Of a stretch of DNA of 48,925 bases, positions 1 to 8,776 are shown one piece after another; within the stretch, counting starts at the first letter, position 1, and the number at the start of each line of letters is the position of its first letter. Origin of the DNA: Chloroherpeton thalassium. GTDB taxonomy: Bacteria; Bacteroidota; Ignavibacteria; Kapaibacteriales; UBA2268. The notes under the pieces are model-generated. The model saw nothing but the letters and a program-made list of their open reading frames with translations. It searched no databases and was not told the DNA's origin. A program made the position numbers and the translations under genes. The stretch covers positions 1 through 48,925 of the forward strand of contig DYLM01000001.1 in the NCBI GenBank assembly GCA_020722095.1, in the 5' to 3' direction.

Positions 1-60
1 AGTTTGTAAAGTTGAATGTAATCCCGAAGGGATGATAATATTATAGCTGGTAAAGTTTGT
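1..60. repeat. AT-rich intergenic repeat region with AAAGTTTGT-type units and a CCCGAAGGG palindromic motif
   Basis: agtttgtaaagtt at 1-13 and taaagtttgt at ~52-61; same k-mer recurs at the right window edge (48900-48925). Confidence 0.4.
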
Positions 61-68
61 GTCCTCGT

Positions 69-101
69 AGATGTGCCACATCTGCCAGATGTGCCACATC
101 T
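69..101. repeat. Two copies of near-perfect palindrome AGATGTGCCACATCT separated by 3 nt
   Basis: agatgtgccacatct at 69-83 and 87-101; palindromic except for the central base. Confidence 0.7.
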
Positions 102-151
102 CAATAAGTCCAAAATATTTCAAAATTGTCATTCCCGTGCAAACGGGAATC
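99..151 (-). repeat. Partial copy of the MITE-like element found at 43824-43952
   Basis: tctcaataagtccaaaatatttcaaaattgtcattcccgtgcaaacgggaatc closely matches the reverse complement of the right half of the 43824-43952 element. Confidence 0.65.
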
Positions 152-198
152 TATTTTCCCACGAATAAATTCGTGGGCTATGATTATTTGATCCTACA

Positions 199-230
199 TT
201 TTCAAATTATCAAATTTTCAAATTATCAAA
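199..230. repeat. Two perfect 16-bp tandem copies of TTTTCAAATTATCAAA
   Basis: direct reading of 199-214 and 215-230. Confidence 0.8.
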
Positions 231-333
231 TTGATTTATGGAAAACCTCTAATAAATTTACCTAATACCTAATACCCAACCCCAATTAATAGACTATTGA
301 AAAAGTTTATATTATAAATCATCTAAAACTTAC

Positions 334-341
334 TAATTTTG
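334..341 (+). promoter_or_regulatory. Bacteroidota-type -7 box candidate (TAATTTTG) upstream of pdxH
   Basis: TAnnTTTG match 22 nt before the ATG at 363; same motif recurs upstream of many genes in the window. Confidence 0.45.
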
Positions 342-362
342 TGTTTTATATAAATTACAAAA

Positions 363-998
363 ATGAAAATAATAGACGATAAACATCAAGATTACGGGAA
401 GTTTAAATTAGAAGAGAAAAGTTTATCAAGAAATCCATTAGAACTATGTGCTAATTGGTTTCTTTTTGCTAAAGAGCAAGATATTCCTGACTATAATGCA
501 TTTGCTTTATCAACTGTCTCGCCCGATGGAATGCCATCATCTAGAATGCTGTTAATGAAAACAATAGATGATACAGGTTTAGTATTTTATTCAAATTACG
601 AAAGCCAAAAAGCGAAAGAATTAGAATTAAATCCAAAAGCTTCAATCCTCTTCTTTTGGCAGCAATTCGAGCGTCAAATAAGAATACAAGGAACAATAGA
701 AAAGATAACTCCCGAAGAATCTTATGAGTACTTCAAAACTCGTTCAATAACAAGTCAAGCGGGTGCTTGGGCTTCTAAGCAAAGTCAGCCGCTCTCCAGT
801 AGATTCAAACTTATGAGAGAAGTTGCAGTAATTATGATGAAAAATCCAATTTCATTGCCTTTACCACCAAACTGGGGAGGCTATAGAATGATTCCAACAC
901 AATTTGAATTTTGGCAAGGCAGACCAAGCCGCTTGCACGATAGATTTCAATATAAGTTAATTGATGGTGAATGGAAAGTTTGCCGACTTTATCCATAG
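363..998 (+). CDS. pdxH: Pyridoxamine 5'-phosphate oxidase
   Basis: 211 aa; PNPOx features: SSRMLLMK, FFWQQFERQIRIQGTIEKI, ASKQSQPL, PPNWGGYRMIPTQFEFWQGRPSRLHDR, C-terminal RLYP. Confidence 0.95.
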   Translation: MKIIDDKHQDYGKFKLEEKSLSRNPLELCANWFLFAKEQDIPDYNAFALSTVSPDGMPSSRMLLMKTIDDTGLVFYSNYESQKAKELELNPKASILFFWQQFERQIRIQGTIEKITPEESYEYFKTRSITSQAGAWASKQSQPLSSRFKLMREVAVIMMKNPISLPLPPNWGGYRMIPTQFEFWQGRPSRLHDRFQYKLIDGEWKVCRLYP

Positions 999-1012
999 TT
1001 TTGTTTTTCAAA

Positions 1013-2230
1013 CTAAATTCTGTTTAAATATTTAATCCCAATTGCTGCCATAAGTGCAGTTCCTTGAATTAAAGCATTTTCGTCTGGATTTAAATTAGGA
1101 TTATGTAATGGAAAAATCGGTTTATCCTCGTTTTTAACACCCAGAAACCAAAAAGTTGAAGGAGCAATTTGTGTGTAATAAGCAAAATCTTCTGCCCACA
1201 TTTTGGGTTCAGCAATCTCAAAAGAATTTTCACCTAAAATTTGCACTGCAACATTCTGAACTAATGCGGTTGTTCCTGAATTGTTAATTAAAGGTGGATA
1301 ACCTTCTAAAATATTATTTTCAACAGAGCAATCATATTGTTTGGCAATATCAATAATATTTGAATTTATTTTTTCTTTTAATAATTCGCGTAATTCTTGA
1401 TTATATGTTCGCAATGTCCCCATCATTTTGGCAGAATCAGGAATAATATTAGTTGTATTTCCCGAATTAATTGCAGTTATTGAAATTACGGCGGGTTCTA
1501 ATGGATTTTTAAATTTTGTTAGAAGATTTTGAAAAGATTGAATAATATTTACAGATGCTAATATTGGGTCGGCTCCAAGATGTGGCTGTGCCGCATGAGT
1601 TGATTTACCATTAATTGTCAAATGAATTTCATCTGTAGAAGCCATCAAGGGACCAGATTTCGTTACAATTTTTCCTGATTGTATTTCTGGATTTATATGT
1701 TGTCCAAAAAATGCTTCTGGCTTGTATTCATCAAGAATTTTACTATCCAATAACAATTTTGCTCCACCGGGGAGCATTTCTTCGGCAGGTTGAAAAATCA
1801 ATATTATCCTTCCCTTGATTTGATTTTCATTTTCCTTTAATATTTTAGCAGCAGTTAGTAGAATTGCAGTGTGCATATCGTGTCCGCAAGCATGCATTAT
1901 GCCTTTATTTCGTGATGAAAATTCCAAATTTGTTGATTCAGCAATAGGCAATGCATCAATATCCGCCCGAAGTGCAAGTGTCCTCTCGCCTACCCCGAGA
2001 ACTCCAATTACCCCGATATTGTTATCAGCCACTTCAGGACTTGATTTTAATGCAAAGAAATTTTTTATTCCTAAATTAGTCAATTCCTTAGCAATTAATT
2101 TAGATGTTTCAATTTCATTAAATGATAGTTCAGGATTTTGATGAATTGCTCTTCTAATTGATTTGCAATATTCAGAGTTTTCTTTTGCAAGTTCTAAAAA
2201 ATTAATTTCCATTATTAAAAATTCCTTCAA
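1013..2230 (-). CDS. M20 family amidohydrolase (hippurate/IAA-amino-acid hydrolase-like peptidase)
   Basis: 405 aa; RRAIHQNPELSFNEIET, LRADIDALPIAE, MHACGHDMHTAILL, FQPAEEMLPGGAKLL; alternative ATG at 2212. Confidence 0.9.
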   Translation of the reverse strand: MKEFLIMEINFLELAKENSEYCKSIRRAIHQNPELSFNEIETSKLIAKELTNLGIKNFFALKSSPEVADNNIGVIGVLGVGERTLALRADIDALPIAESTNLEFSSRNKGIMHACGHDMHTAILLTAAKILKENENQIKGRIILIFQPAEEMLPGGAKLLLDSKILDEYKPEAFFGQHINPEIQSGKIVTKSGPLMASTDEIHLTINGKSTHAAQPHLGADPILASVNIIQSFQNLLTKFKNPLEPAVISITAINSGNTTNIIPDSAKMMGTLRTYNQELRELLKEKINSNIIDIAKQYDCSVENNILEGYPPLINNSGTTALVQNVAVQILGENSFEIAEPKMWAEDFAYYTQIAPSTFWFLGVKNEDKPIFPLHNPNLNPDENALIQGTALMAAIGIKYLNRI

Positions 2231-2233
2231 TTT

Positions 2234-3076
2234 TTATTCAATATCAATTTCAAAATAGCCAATTTTGTCAGCAAGACCAGTTAGTTCAAATCCATCAATG
2301 ACATCACTATTTTTTACAATATTCACCTTTAAAGGTATTTGACTTGTTGGAATAATTGAAACACTTTCATTAATCTGCCCTCGGCTAAATAAAGTGAATG
2401 CGGTGGAAATTGATGCAGTTCCACAAGCACCAGTTTCGGCTTCCACTCCCCTTTCGTAAGTTCGTAAATATACTGAACTATGACTAATAATTTTGTATAT
2501 GCTCACATTCACTCCATTTGGAAAGGCTTGTAAGTTATTTCGAATTGGTTCGGCGAAATCAGCAAGCGGATAATATTTGTATTCAAACTTATCAGAATAA
2601 GGTATTTGCAAGTAATTAAATAAAATATGTGGCGAACCAACATCAACATAATCTGCGATTATTGATAAATTATCAAATTGGACTTCTTTATTGAAAATAC
2701 TTTCAATTGGTTTGGGAAATTCCACATATATTAATTTTTTATAAATACGTGCATTATATATTCTGCCAGCCAAAGCAATTCTTACATTTTCGTTTTCATT
2801 GATTAAGAACATATCAAGGGCAAACTGCACAACCGAACGAGCACCATTGCCACACATCATATCCGTAGTTCCATCGGGATTAAAGAATTGGACATCGATT
2901 TCATTGTTTTCCGCTGAATTTAATGCTATAAAACCTTCAGTTGCCATTGTAAATTTATCAAATTTTTGGCAAAACTTCACAGCAAATTGTGAAAGTTGCT
3001 CTGTGGTAAACCGAGCAAATCTATTATCAATAATTGTAAATAAATTTCCTGAGCCTGAATAATAATAAAATTTCAT
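2234..3076 (-). CDS. dapF: Diaminopimelate epimerase
   Basis: 280 aa; both catalytic Cys motifs: MMCGNGARSVVQFA and ETGACGTAS; GSGNLF near N terminus. Confidence 0.95.
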   Translation of the reverse strand: MKFYYYSGSGNLFTIIDNRFARFTTEQLSQFAVKFCQKFDKFTMATEGFIALNSAENNEIDVQFFNPDGTTDMMCGNGARSVVQFALDMFLINENENVRIALAGRIYNARIYKKLIYVEFPKPIESIFNKEVQFDNLSIIADYVDVGSPHILFNYLQIPYSDKFEYKYYPLADFAEPIRNNLQAFPNGVNVSIYKIISHSSVYLRTYERGVEAETGACGTASISTAFTLFSRGQINESVSIIPTSQIPLKVNIVKNSDVIDGFELTGLADKIGYFEIDIE

Positions 3077-3109
3077 TTTCTTAATTCTGTTTTGTGATTA
3101 TATTTGTTA

Positions 3110-3898
3110 TTATTTTGTTAAAAAAATTGAGGCTTCTTTATGAATTAAGCCATTTGTTGCCAAAATTGTGTTTGAATGTATTGAATACTCACTTAAATCG
3201 TATTGAGAAACAACTCCGCCCGCTTCCTTAACTAACAAACAACCTGCTGCAACGTCCCAAGGATTCAATTCCATCTCCCAAAATCCGTCAAATCGTCCTG
3301 TGGCAACATAAGCCAAGTCTAATGCAGCAGAGCCAAGTCTTCTGATTGGTATTCCTTTTTGCACAACATTTACGAATAATTCTGCACTCCGATAGTTTCC
3401 CGCTCCGGGACGATAAGGAAAGCCAGTTACTAAAAATGCCTCCTCGAAAGTTGAAATTGTACTTACTGTAAGTTTTTCCCCATTTAAAAAGCTTCCTTCG
3501 CCTTCTTGAGCGTAAAAAAGTTCGTTTGTAATTGGATTGTAAATTACACCAACAAAAATTTTCCCGTTTATTTCGGCAGCAATACTAACCGAAAATATTG
3601 GGATATTGTGTGCAAAATTAACTGTTCCGTCTAATGGATCAATTACCCACTTTATTTTTCCTTCGTGCTTTTCCGAAGAAGAGCCACTTTCTTCGGCTAA
3701 AAATATTGAGTTTGGAACTTCATTCTTTATTCTATTGATAATGTAATTTTCAGATTTTATATCATATTCAGTTACTAAATTATGTATACCTTCTTTGCTT
3801 TTTATAGAAAAATTAGTCCCGAAGCCTTCTAAAAGAATTTTACCCGCATTGATAGCGGTATCTTTGGCTATATTTAATAAATCAATTTTCATATTCAC
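3110..3898 (-). CDS. Inositol monophosphatase family protein (SuhB-like)
   Basis: 262 aa; FLAEESG, WVIDPLDGTVNFAHNIP, and WDVAAGCLLVKEAGG metal-binding motifs. Confidence 0.93.
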   Translation of the reverse strand: MNMKIDLLNIAKDTAINAGKILLEGFGTNFSIKSKEGIHNLVTEYDIKSENYIINRIKNEVPNSIFLAEESGSSSEKHEGKIKWVIDPLDGTVNFAHNIPIFSVSIAAEINGKIFVGVIYNPITNELFYAQEGEGSFLNGEKLTVSTISTFEEAFLVTGFPYRPGAGNYRSAELFVNVVQKGIPIRRLGSAALDLAYVATGRFDGFWEMELNPWDVAAGCLLVKEAGGVVSQYDLSEYSIHSNTILATNGLIHKEASIFLTK

Positions 3899-3912
3899 TC
3901 ACTTGTTTAATA

Positions 3913-3920
3913 CAAAATTA
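3913..3920 (-). promoter_or_regulatory. -7 box candidate (TAATTTTG on - strand) for the IMPase gene
   Basis: caaaatta 15 nt upstream of the start at 3898. Confidence 0.4.
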
Positions 3921-3942
3921 CAATAAAATCGTATATTATTTC

Positions 3943-3950
3943 TAATTTTG
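3943..3950 (+). promoter_or_regulatory. -7 box candidate (TAATTTTG) for the polysaccharide export gene
   Basis: taattttg upstream of ATG 3983. Confidence 0.4.
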
Positions 3951-3982
3951 TTAATTTGCATTTTTTATAAAAACAATCACAA

Positions 3983-5617
3983 ATGAAAAAAATCTTATTA
4001 GTATTTTTTATCCTGAATTTTGGCATAATCTACTCTCAAATTGATTATTCTAAAATAACAGGAATTTCAAAGTTGAAATTGGATACATTGGCTTTACAAA
4101 ATGCAATGGAAGTGTCCAAACAAACTCAATCATTGTTAGAAAAAGAGATTGACCCTAACTTGTATAAAGTTGGACCAGGAGATAAATTTGAATTTTCAAT
4201 TTTCACCACTCAACCCGAAGTCTATCCAATTAAAGTTTCACCTGAAAGTAAATTGATGATCCCTACAGTAGGATTAATCAATGTAAAAGATTTAAACCTA
4301 ACAGAAGTCTATAAAATCGCAGAAGAAAAGATTAAAAAAGCATATAAAACAACTGAATATGGCTTTATGCTCTCCCAACCAAGACAATTTAAGGTTATCG
4401 TAAGTGGCTCGGTAGCAAAATCAATGAGTATTCCAGCATCTCCAACCGACAGAGCATCCGAAGTAATCGAAAGAGCGGGCGGACTTAGATTCGATGCTTC
4501 ACTTAGGAATATTTCGCTTATTCGGGGAGATAGTGTTATTCCTATCGACTTATTAAAATTCTTTCTTGCTGGTATCAAAGAAGCAAATCCATTTTTGGAA
4601 GGTGGCGACCAAATAATAATTCCTCCGAGTAGTGAACGGCAGAAAATCAGCATTTTCGGTGAAGTAGGTTATCCCGGTGAATTTGAATTTATTCCCGGTG
4701 ATTCGCTTTCCACTTTAATAAGATTTGCTCAAGGTTTTCTTGCATCTGCTCAATTAGATTCAGTTGAAATAAGTAGGTTTAAAGAAGATGAAAAAGCACT
4801 TGAAATCTTTTTTGTAGATTTATCGGAGTGGAGCAATATATTGAATACTCGTGATGATTTGCAAGGAGATTTCCCATTACAGATTGGCGATAGAGTATTA
4901 GTAAGAATTATTCCAAATTGGAATAAGGAAAACTACGTTGTTATATCTGGAGAAGTTAAGTATCCAGGGAAATATGCAATTATTGAAAATAAAGATAAGA
5001 TCTATGATTTGTTGTTGCGATGTGGTGGTTTCACCGAAGATGCTTCTGTTGCAGATATTGAATTCATTCGCCAACAAGAAACAGAAAAGAAAGATTTCGA
5101 AATGGAGCGATTATATCGAACACCCTTTTCAGAAATGTCCGAATTTGAACAAAGATATTTCCAGTCTCGTGTGCGAGAGAAGCGAGGAGCAATGGCTGTT
5201 GACTGGAATAATGCAATACAACAACCCTCAAGCGACCAAAACATTTCACTTTTCAATAAGGATTCAATTATTGTTCCAACTAAGAAAAATTATATAAATG
5301 TGCAGGGTAGAGTAAATAATCCCGGTTATGTAGTATTTGTTGAGGGCTGGACTTATCTTGATTATATCAATCAAGCAGGTGGATTTGGTTATAGAGCAGA
5401 TGATAGGGAAACTTTTATCGCTAAAAGTCGCGGGGAGATATTCTTAGCGAAGGATATGAATTATGTGATTGAACCTGGTGATGTGATTCTTGTTCCACCA
5501 GAAAAAGAAATTTCATTCTCCGAAGTTTTCAAAGATGTCATTACAACTATAGCACAATTAACTACAATTTTGGGTGTATTATTCACTATTTACAGTGCGC
5601 TTCCCAAAAAACAATAA
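3983..5617 (+). CDS. Polysaccharide biosynthesis/export protein with SLBB domains (Wza-like)
   Basis: 544 aa; signal peptide; YKVGPGDKFEFSIF export motif; repeated SLBB segments (ISIFGEVGYPGEFEF, YVVISGEVKYPGKYAI, INVQGRVNNPGYVVF); C-terminal hydrophobic helix. Confidence 0.9.
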   Translation: MKKILLVFFILNFGIIYSQIDYSKITGISKLKLDTLALQNAMEVSKQTQSLLEKEIDPNLYKVGPGDKFEFSIFTTQPEVYPIKVSPESKLMIPTVGLINVKDLNLTEVYKIAEEKIKKAYKTTEYGFMLSQPRQFKVIVSGSVAKSMSIPASPTDRASEVIERAGGLRFDASLRNISLIRGDSVIPIDLLKFFLAGIKEANPFLEGGDQIIIPPSSERQKISIFGEVGYPGEFEFIPGDSLSTLIRFAQGFLASAQLDSVEISRFKEDEKALEIFFVDLSEWSNILNTRDDLQGDFPLQIGDRVLVRIIPNWNKENYVVISGEVKYPGKYAIIENKDKIYDLLLRCGGFTEDASVADIEFIRQQETEKKDFEMERLYRTPFSEMSEFEQRYFQSRVREKRGAMAVDWNNAIQQPSSDQNISLFNKDSIIVPTKKNYINVQGRVNNPGYVVFVEGWTYLDYINQAGGFGYRADDRETFIAKSRGEIFLAKDMNYVIEPGDVILVPPEKEISFSEVFKDVITTIAQLTTILGVLFTIYSALPKKQ

Positions 5618-5650
5618 ACAAATTAATTTAACTAAGGCAATAGGAAATCA

Positions 5651-6814
5651 ATGAAACTTAAAGAATTATCCAATGCATCATTTAAAGATTTGTCCATTAC
5701 TGTCTCTTCAAATAAGAGACAGATAAGTTTATTAATAATTGGATTGTATTTTGTGCTAATTATTTTTATGATTGTTACACCATTCAATTATGTTGCAGAT
5801 TATTCTATAATGCCACCCAAACAGCAAAGTTCTGCAATGAATTTGTCTGCGATGATGCAAAATGTTGGAATAGCTGGAATGGCGGGCATTGGTGGACTGC
5901 AACAATCTAATTTATCTTCGTTTTATTCAGAAGTTCTACGTAGCCGAAGTGTAGCAGTTTATATTATTGACTCATTGCAATTACAAAAAACTTCATTTTT
6001 CCGAAAATTACCTCGCGCAAAATTAATCGAGGAATTATCTTTGTCAATAAAACCTCTTGTTGATAAAAGTGGTGTAATCTATACTTCGGTATCATTATGG
6101 ACTGGATTTTTCCCAAGCAAGTCGCTTAAAGATTCTGCTGCATTACTATCCAAACAAATTGCTAATTACTCAATATATGCATTGGACTACATTCTTCGTC
6201 AGCGGACCAATAATGTTTCAGGTAAAACTAAAGATTTTATTTCGGGCGAAATCATAGTCTATTCCAAAAAATTAGACTCTATACAAAAGCAAATTGAAAA
6301 TTTTCAAACTCAAAACAAAGTTCTGGAGTTAGAAGAGCAAACCAAAGCAATTGTTGGACAAGCAAACGAATTAGCTGTGGAACTTGCTAAAGCTGAAGTG
6401 GAAATGAATTTAGCTAATAATTTATATTCAGACAATTCCCAAACAACAAGAATTCTCAAACAAAATTATTCAGTTTTGAAAAGTCAATTTGACAAAATTC
6501 AAACTGGCGGATTAACTGCTAATGATAAGTTTTCTATTCCTTTGAATGAAATTCCTTCATTGATTAGGCAATACACTAACTTAATAAGAGATCAAAAACT
6601 TTATGAACAAATACTTGCGTATTTAAAGACAAATTACTTCCAAGAGGCAATTCAAGAAAAGAAAGATGTGCCTCAAATTGATGTGCTTGATTGGGCTGTA
6701 AAACCCTATGAAAAGAACTTTCCATCATATTCTCTATTACTAATAGTTGGCTCTATAATTATCTTAACAATAACAATTATTTATATTTTATTTAAAGCAT
6801 TTGTAACAAAATAA
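5651..6814 (+). CDS. Chain-length determinant / Wzz-like polysaccharide co-polymerase
   Basis: 387 aa; N- and C-terminal TM helices flanking a coiled-coil-rich periplasmic domain; directly downstream of the Wza-like gene. Confidence 0.75.
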   Translation: MKLKELSNASFKDLSITVSSNKRQISLLIIGLYFVLIIFMIVTPFNYVADYSIMPPKQQSSAMNLSAMMQNVGIAGMAGIGGLQQSNLSSFYSEVLRSRSVAVYIIDSLQLQKTSFFRKLPRAKLIEELSLSIKPLVDKSGVIYTSVSLWTGFFPSKSLKDSAALLSKQIANYSIYALDYILRQRTNNVSGKTKDFISGEIIVYSKKLDSIQKQIENFQTQNKVLELEEQTKAIVGQANELAVELAKAEVEMNLANNLYSDNSQTTRILKQNYSVLKSQFDKIQTGGLTANDKFSIPLNEIPSLIRQYTNLIRDQKLYEQILAYLKTNYFQEAIQEKKDVPQIDVLDWAVKPYEKNFPSYSLLLIVGSIIILTITIIYILFKAFVTK

Positions 6815-6825
6815 ATTTCAGAAAT

Positions 6826-8769
6826 ATGGAAATTAAACAAGCCTCAGAATCTGCACTCATTGACGATTATGCAGAAGGATTTGGAAAAGATACAAAACAG
6901 GATTTTGATTTTTTAATAAATAAATTATTACCTCATAATCCCGATGCAGATGTTGATTTTCTAAAAAGTGTTTTTGCTTTTGCTGTGTTTCACCATAGAA
7001 ATCAGTATCGTAAATCAGGACAGAGATACTATGTGCATTTATTATGGGTTGCATTATTTCTTATTGAGAGATTTAAAATTTATGATGAGATTTATATTGC
7101 TGCTGCATTGCTTCACGATACAATTGAAGATACCCAACAAAATATCCAAAAAGTTTCTCGCGACCTAATTACTCGTAAATTTGGCAATCAAAACTTAGCT
7201 TTAGCAGTGGAAGCATTAACCAAAATTTCAAACGATAATATAAAGCAAGACGTAGGATTGAATTTCAATATAATTAATAAAATTCAAGCTAATCATAATT
7301 TCGATGACTATTTGAATAATAAAACTATTCAGAAAGGTCTGACGTACTGTAAGCTTTTTATGACATTTGTTACCGATCCGAATGTTATAGTCATCAAACT
7401 TTCAGATAGGCTTCACAATATGAAGACTTTGCAATATTTTGAGGAGGGTCGCTCCAAAGAAGAAGCACTAAAAAAGCAAAGAGCTATTGCAAGCGAAACA
7501 ATGCAGTTCTATGTTGGTTTTGCATATCGCTTGGGATACTCAGATATTGCTAATGAATTGATTCAATTATCATTTAGGTATCTTTCTGACTCAAATTTAC
7601 AAAAAGAAATACGTTCAATAATCAATCAAAATATGGACAAAATTATGAACAAAATTTCAATTTTTGAGTCAAGAATAAATAATAAACTACTTGAAACTGG
7701 TTTAGATATCATCAAGTTAAATGTCTATCACAGACCAGACTATGAAATTTATAATCTCACCAATAAACTTAAGAATTTGAATGCCATCAAAGATTTTGTA
7801 AATTGCGTTATACCCGTACCCAAACCAATTGACATTGAATTTGCAAGTTCAATAATTGCCTCGATTTTTCCTACTAAATTTTATTCACAACAAAAGATGC
7901 AGTTTTCAGAATATATTTTTGAAGTAATAAAATTAACCATCTCAAATATAGAAAATGATGATGAATTGGAAATTGTGTTTTTGAGCGACGAAGACCATAA
8001 TATACTTGAAGAACAATCAGTTAAGCGATCTAATTTACATTTAACGAACAAAATAATAAATATCACTAATGAGGATCTAAATACTTGGGGTGAATGGATG
8101 ATATACACATTATTCCATTCAGCCGAAGATGCTATTCCAATAATATGGGAATCGGTGGAGCGAAACATTTTTAAAGAAAAGATTAAATGTTATTATTTGA
8201 ATAAAGGTGAATATTCATTACCACAAAATTCAACAATTAATGACTTTATTTTAATCATAAATAAAGAATATAATACTAATTACAATGCTGCGAAGATATT
8301 CGACAAAAATGTTGATAACATTTATGTCCTACAAGGTGGAGAAATCATACAGTTATACTATAACGACACATTATCAAACAACAAAATTAATTTCCATCAA
8401 CTAATCGACTATCGCTCAATAAGTTATTTATACAAGTATTTATATGAGACTAATCAATTAAATTTTGACCAAATTAATATCGCAATAACAGAAGAGGAAG
8501 ATATTTCAACTGAAAGAATCTCAACTGGTATGCTTCGTGAAATAATTACAATTGAAGGAAACGATAGAAATGATTTAGTCAAGGATATTTATGCGGTATT
8601 TGATAGAAATTCTGTCTTAAAATACTCATTCAAAAGCAATGAAGCCGACAAGACTTTCCAAGGTGTGATTGAAGCACAATTTTCCAATCGCTATCAAAGC
8701 AATCAGAAACTACTTGATTTAATGGGAATTAGAAGTGTTAAGTCTATCAATATTGTTGATTTAAAATAA
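6826..8769 (+). CDS. RelA/SpoT-homologue (RSH) with HD hydrolase, TGS-like and ACT-like regions; synthetase region appears degenerate
   Basis: 647 aa; RYYVHLLWVA, AAALLHDTIEDT, IKLSDRLHNMKTL (HD motifs); TGS-like IKCYYLNKGEYSLPQNSTINDF; ACT-like ITIEGNDRNDLVKDIYAVF; no recognisable GYQSLH or EVQIRT motifs. Confidence 0.8.
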   Translation: MEIKQASESALIDDYAEGFGKDTKQDFDFLINKLLPHNPDADVDFLKSVFAFAVFHHRNQYRKSGQRYYVHLLWVALFLIERFKIYDEIYIAAALLHDTIEDTQQNIQKVSRDLITRKFGNQNLALAVEALTKISNDNIKQDVGLNFNIINKIQANHNFDDYLNNKTIQKGLTYCKLFMTFVTDPNVIVIKLSDRLHNMKTLQYFEEGRSKEEALKKQRAIASETMQFYVGFAYRLGYSDIANELIQLSFRYLSDSNLQKEIRSIINQNMDKIMNKISIFESRINNKLLETGLDIIKLNVYHRPDYEIYNLTNKLKNLNAIKDFVNCVIPVPKPIDIEFASSIIASIFPTKFYSQQKMQFSEYIFEVIKLTISNIENDDELEIVFLSDEDHNILEEQSVKRSNLHLTNKIINITNEDLNTWGEWMIYTLFHSAEDAIPIIWESVERNIFKEKIKCYYLNKGEYSLPQNSTINDFILIINKEYNTNYNAAKIFDKNVDNIYVLQGGEIIQLYYNDTLSNNKINFHQLIDYRSISYLYKYLYETNQLNFDQINIAITEEEDISTERISTGMLREIITIEGNDRNDLVKDIYAVFDRNSVLKYSFKSNEADKTFQGVIEAQFSNRYQSNQKLLDLMGIRSVKSINIVDLK

Positions 8770-8776
8770 ACTTTTT

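Noticed and set aside
71-265. ORF of 64 aa at the left edge
   Set aside because: Lies entirely within palindromes and tandem repeats; translated sequence is a repeat artefact (MCHICQMCHIS...).
1869-2141. Antisense ORF inside the M20 amidohydrolase
   Set aside because: Opposite strand of a well-supported gene, no recognisable motif; shadow ORF.
4309-4653. Antisense ORFs within the Wza-like gene (also 5002-5256, 5064-5249)
   Set aside because: Embedded in a strong coding region and lacking family features.
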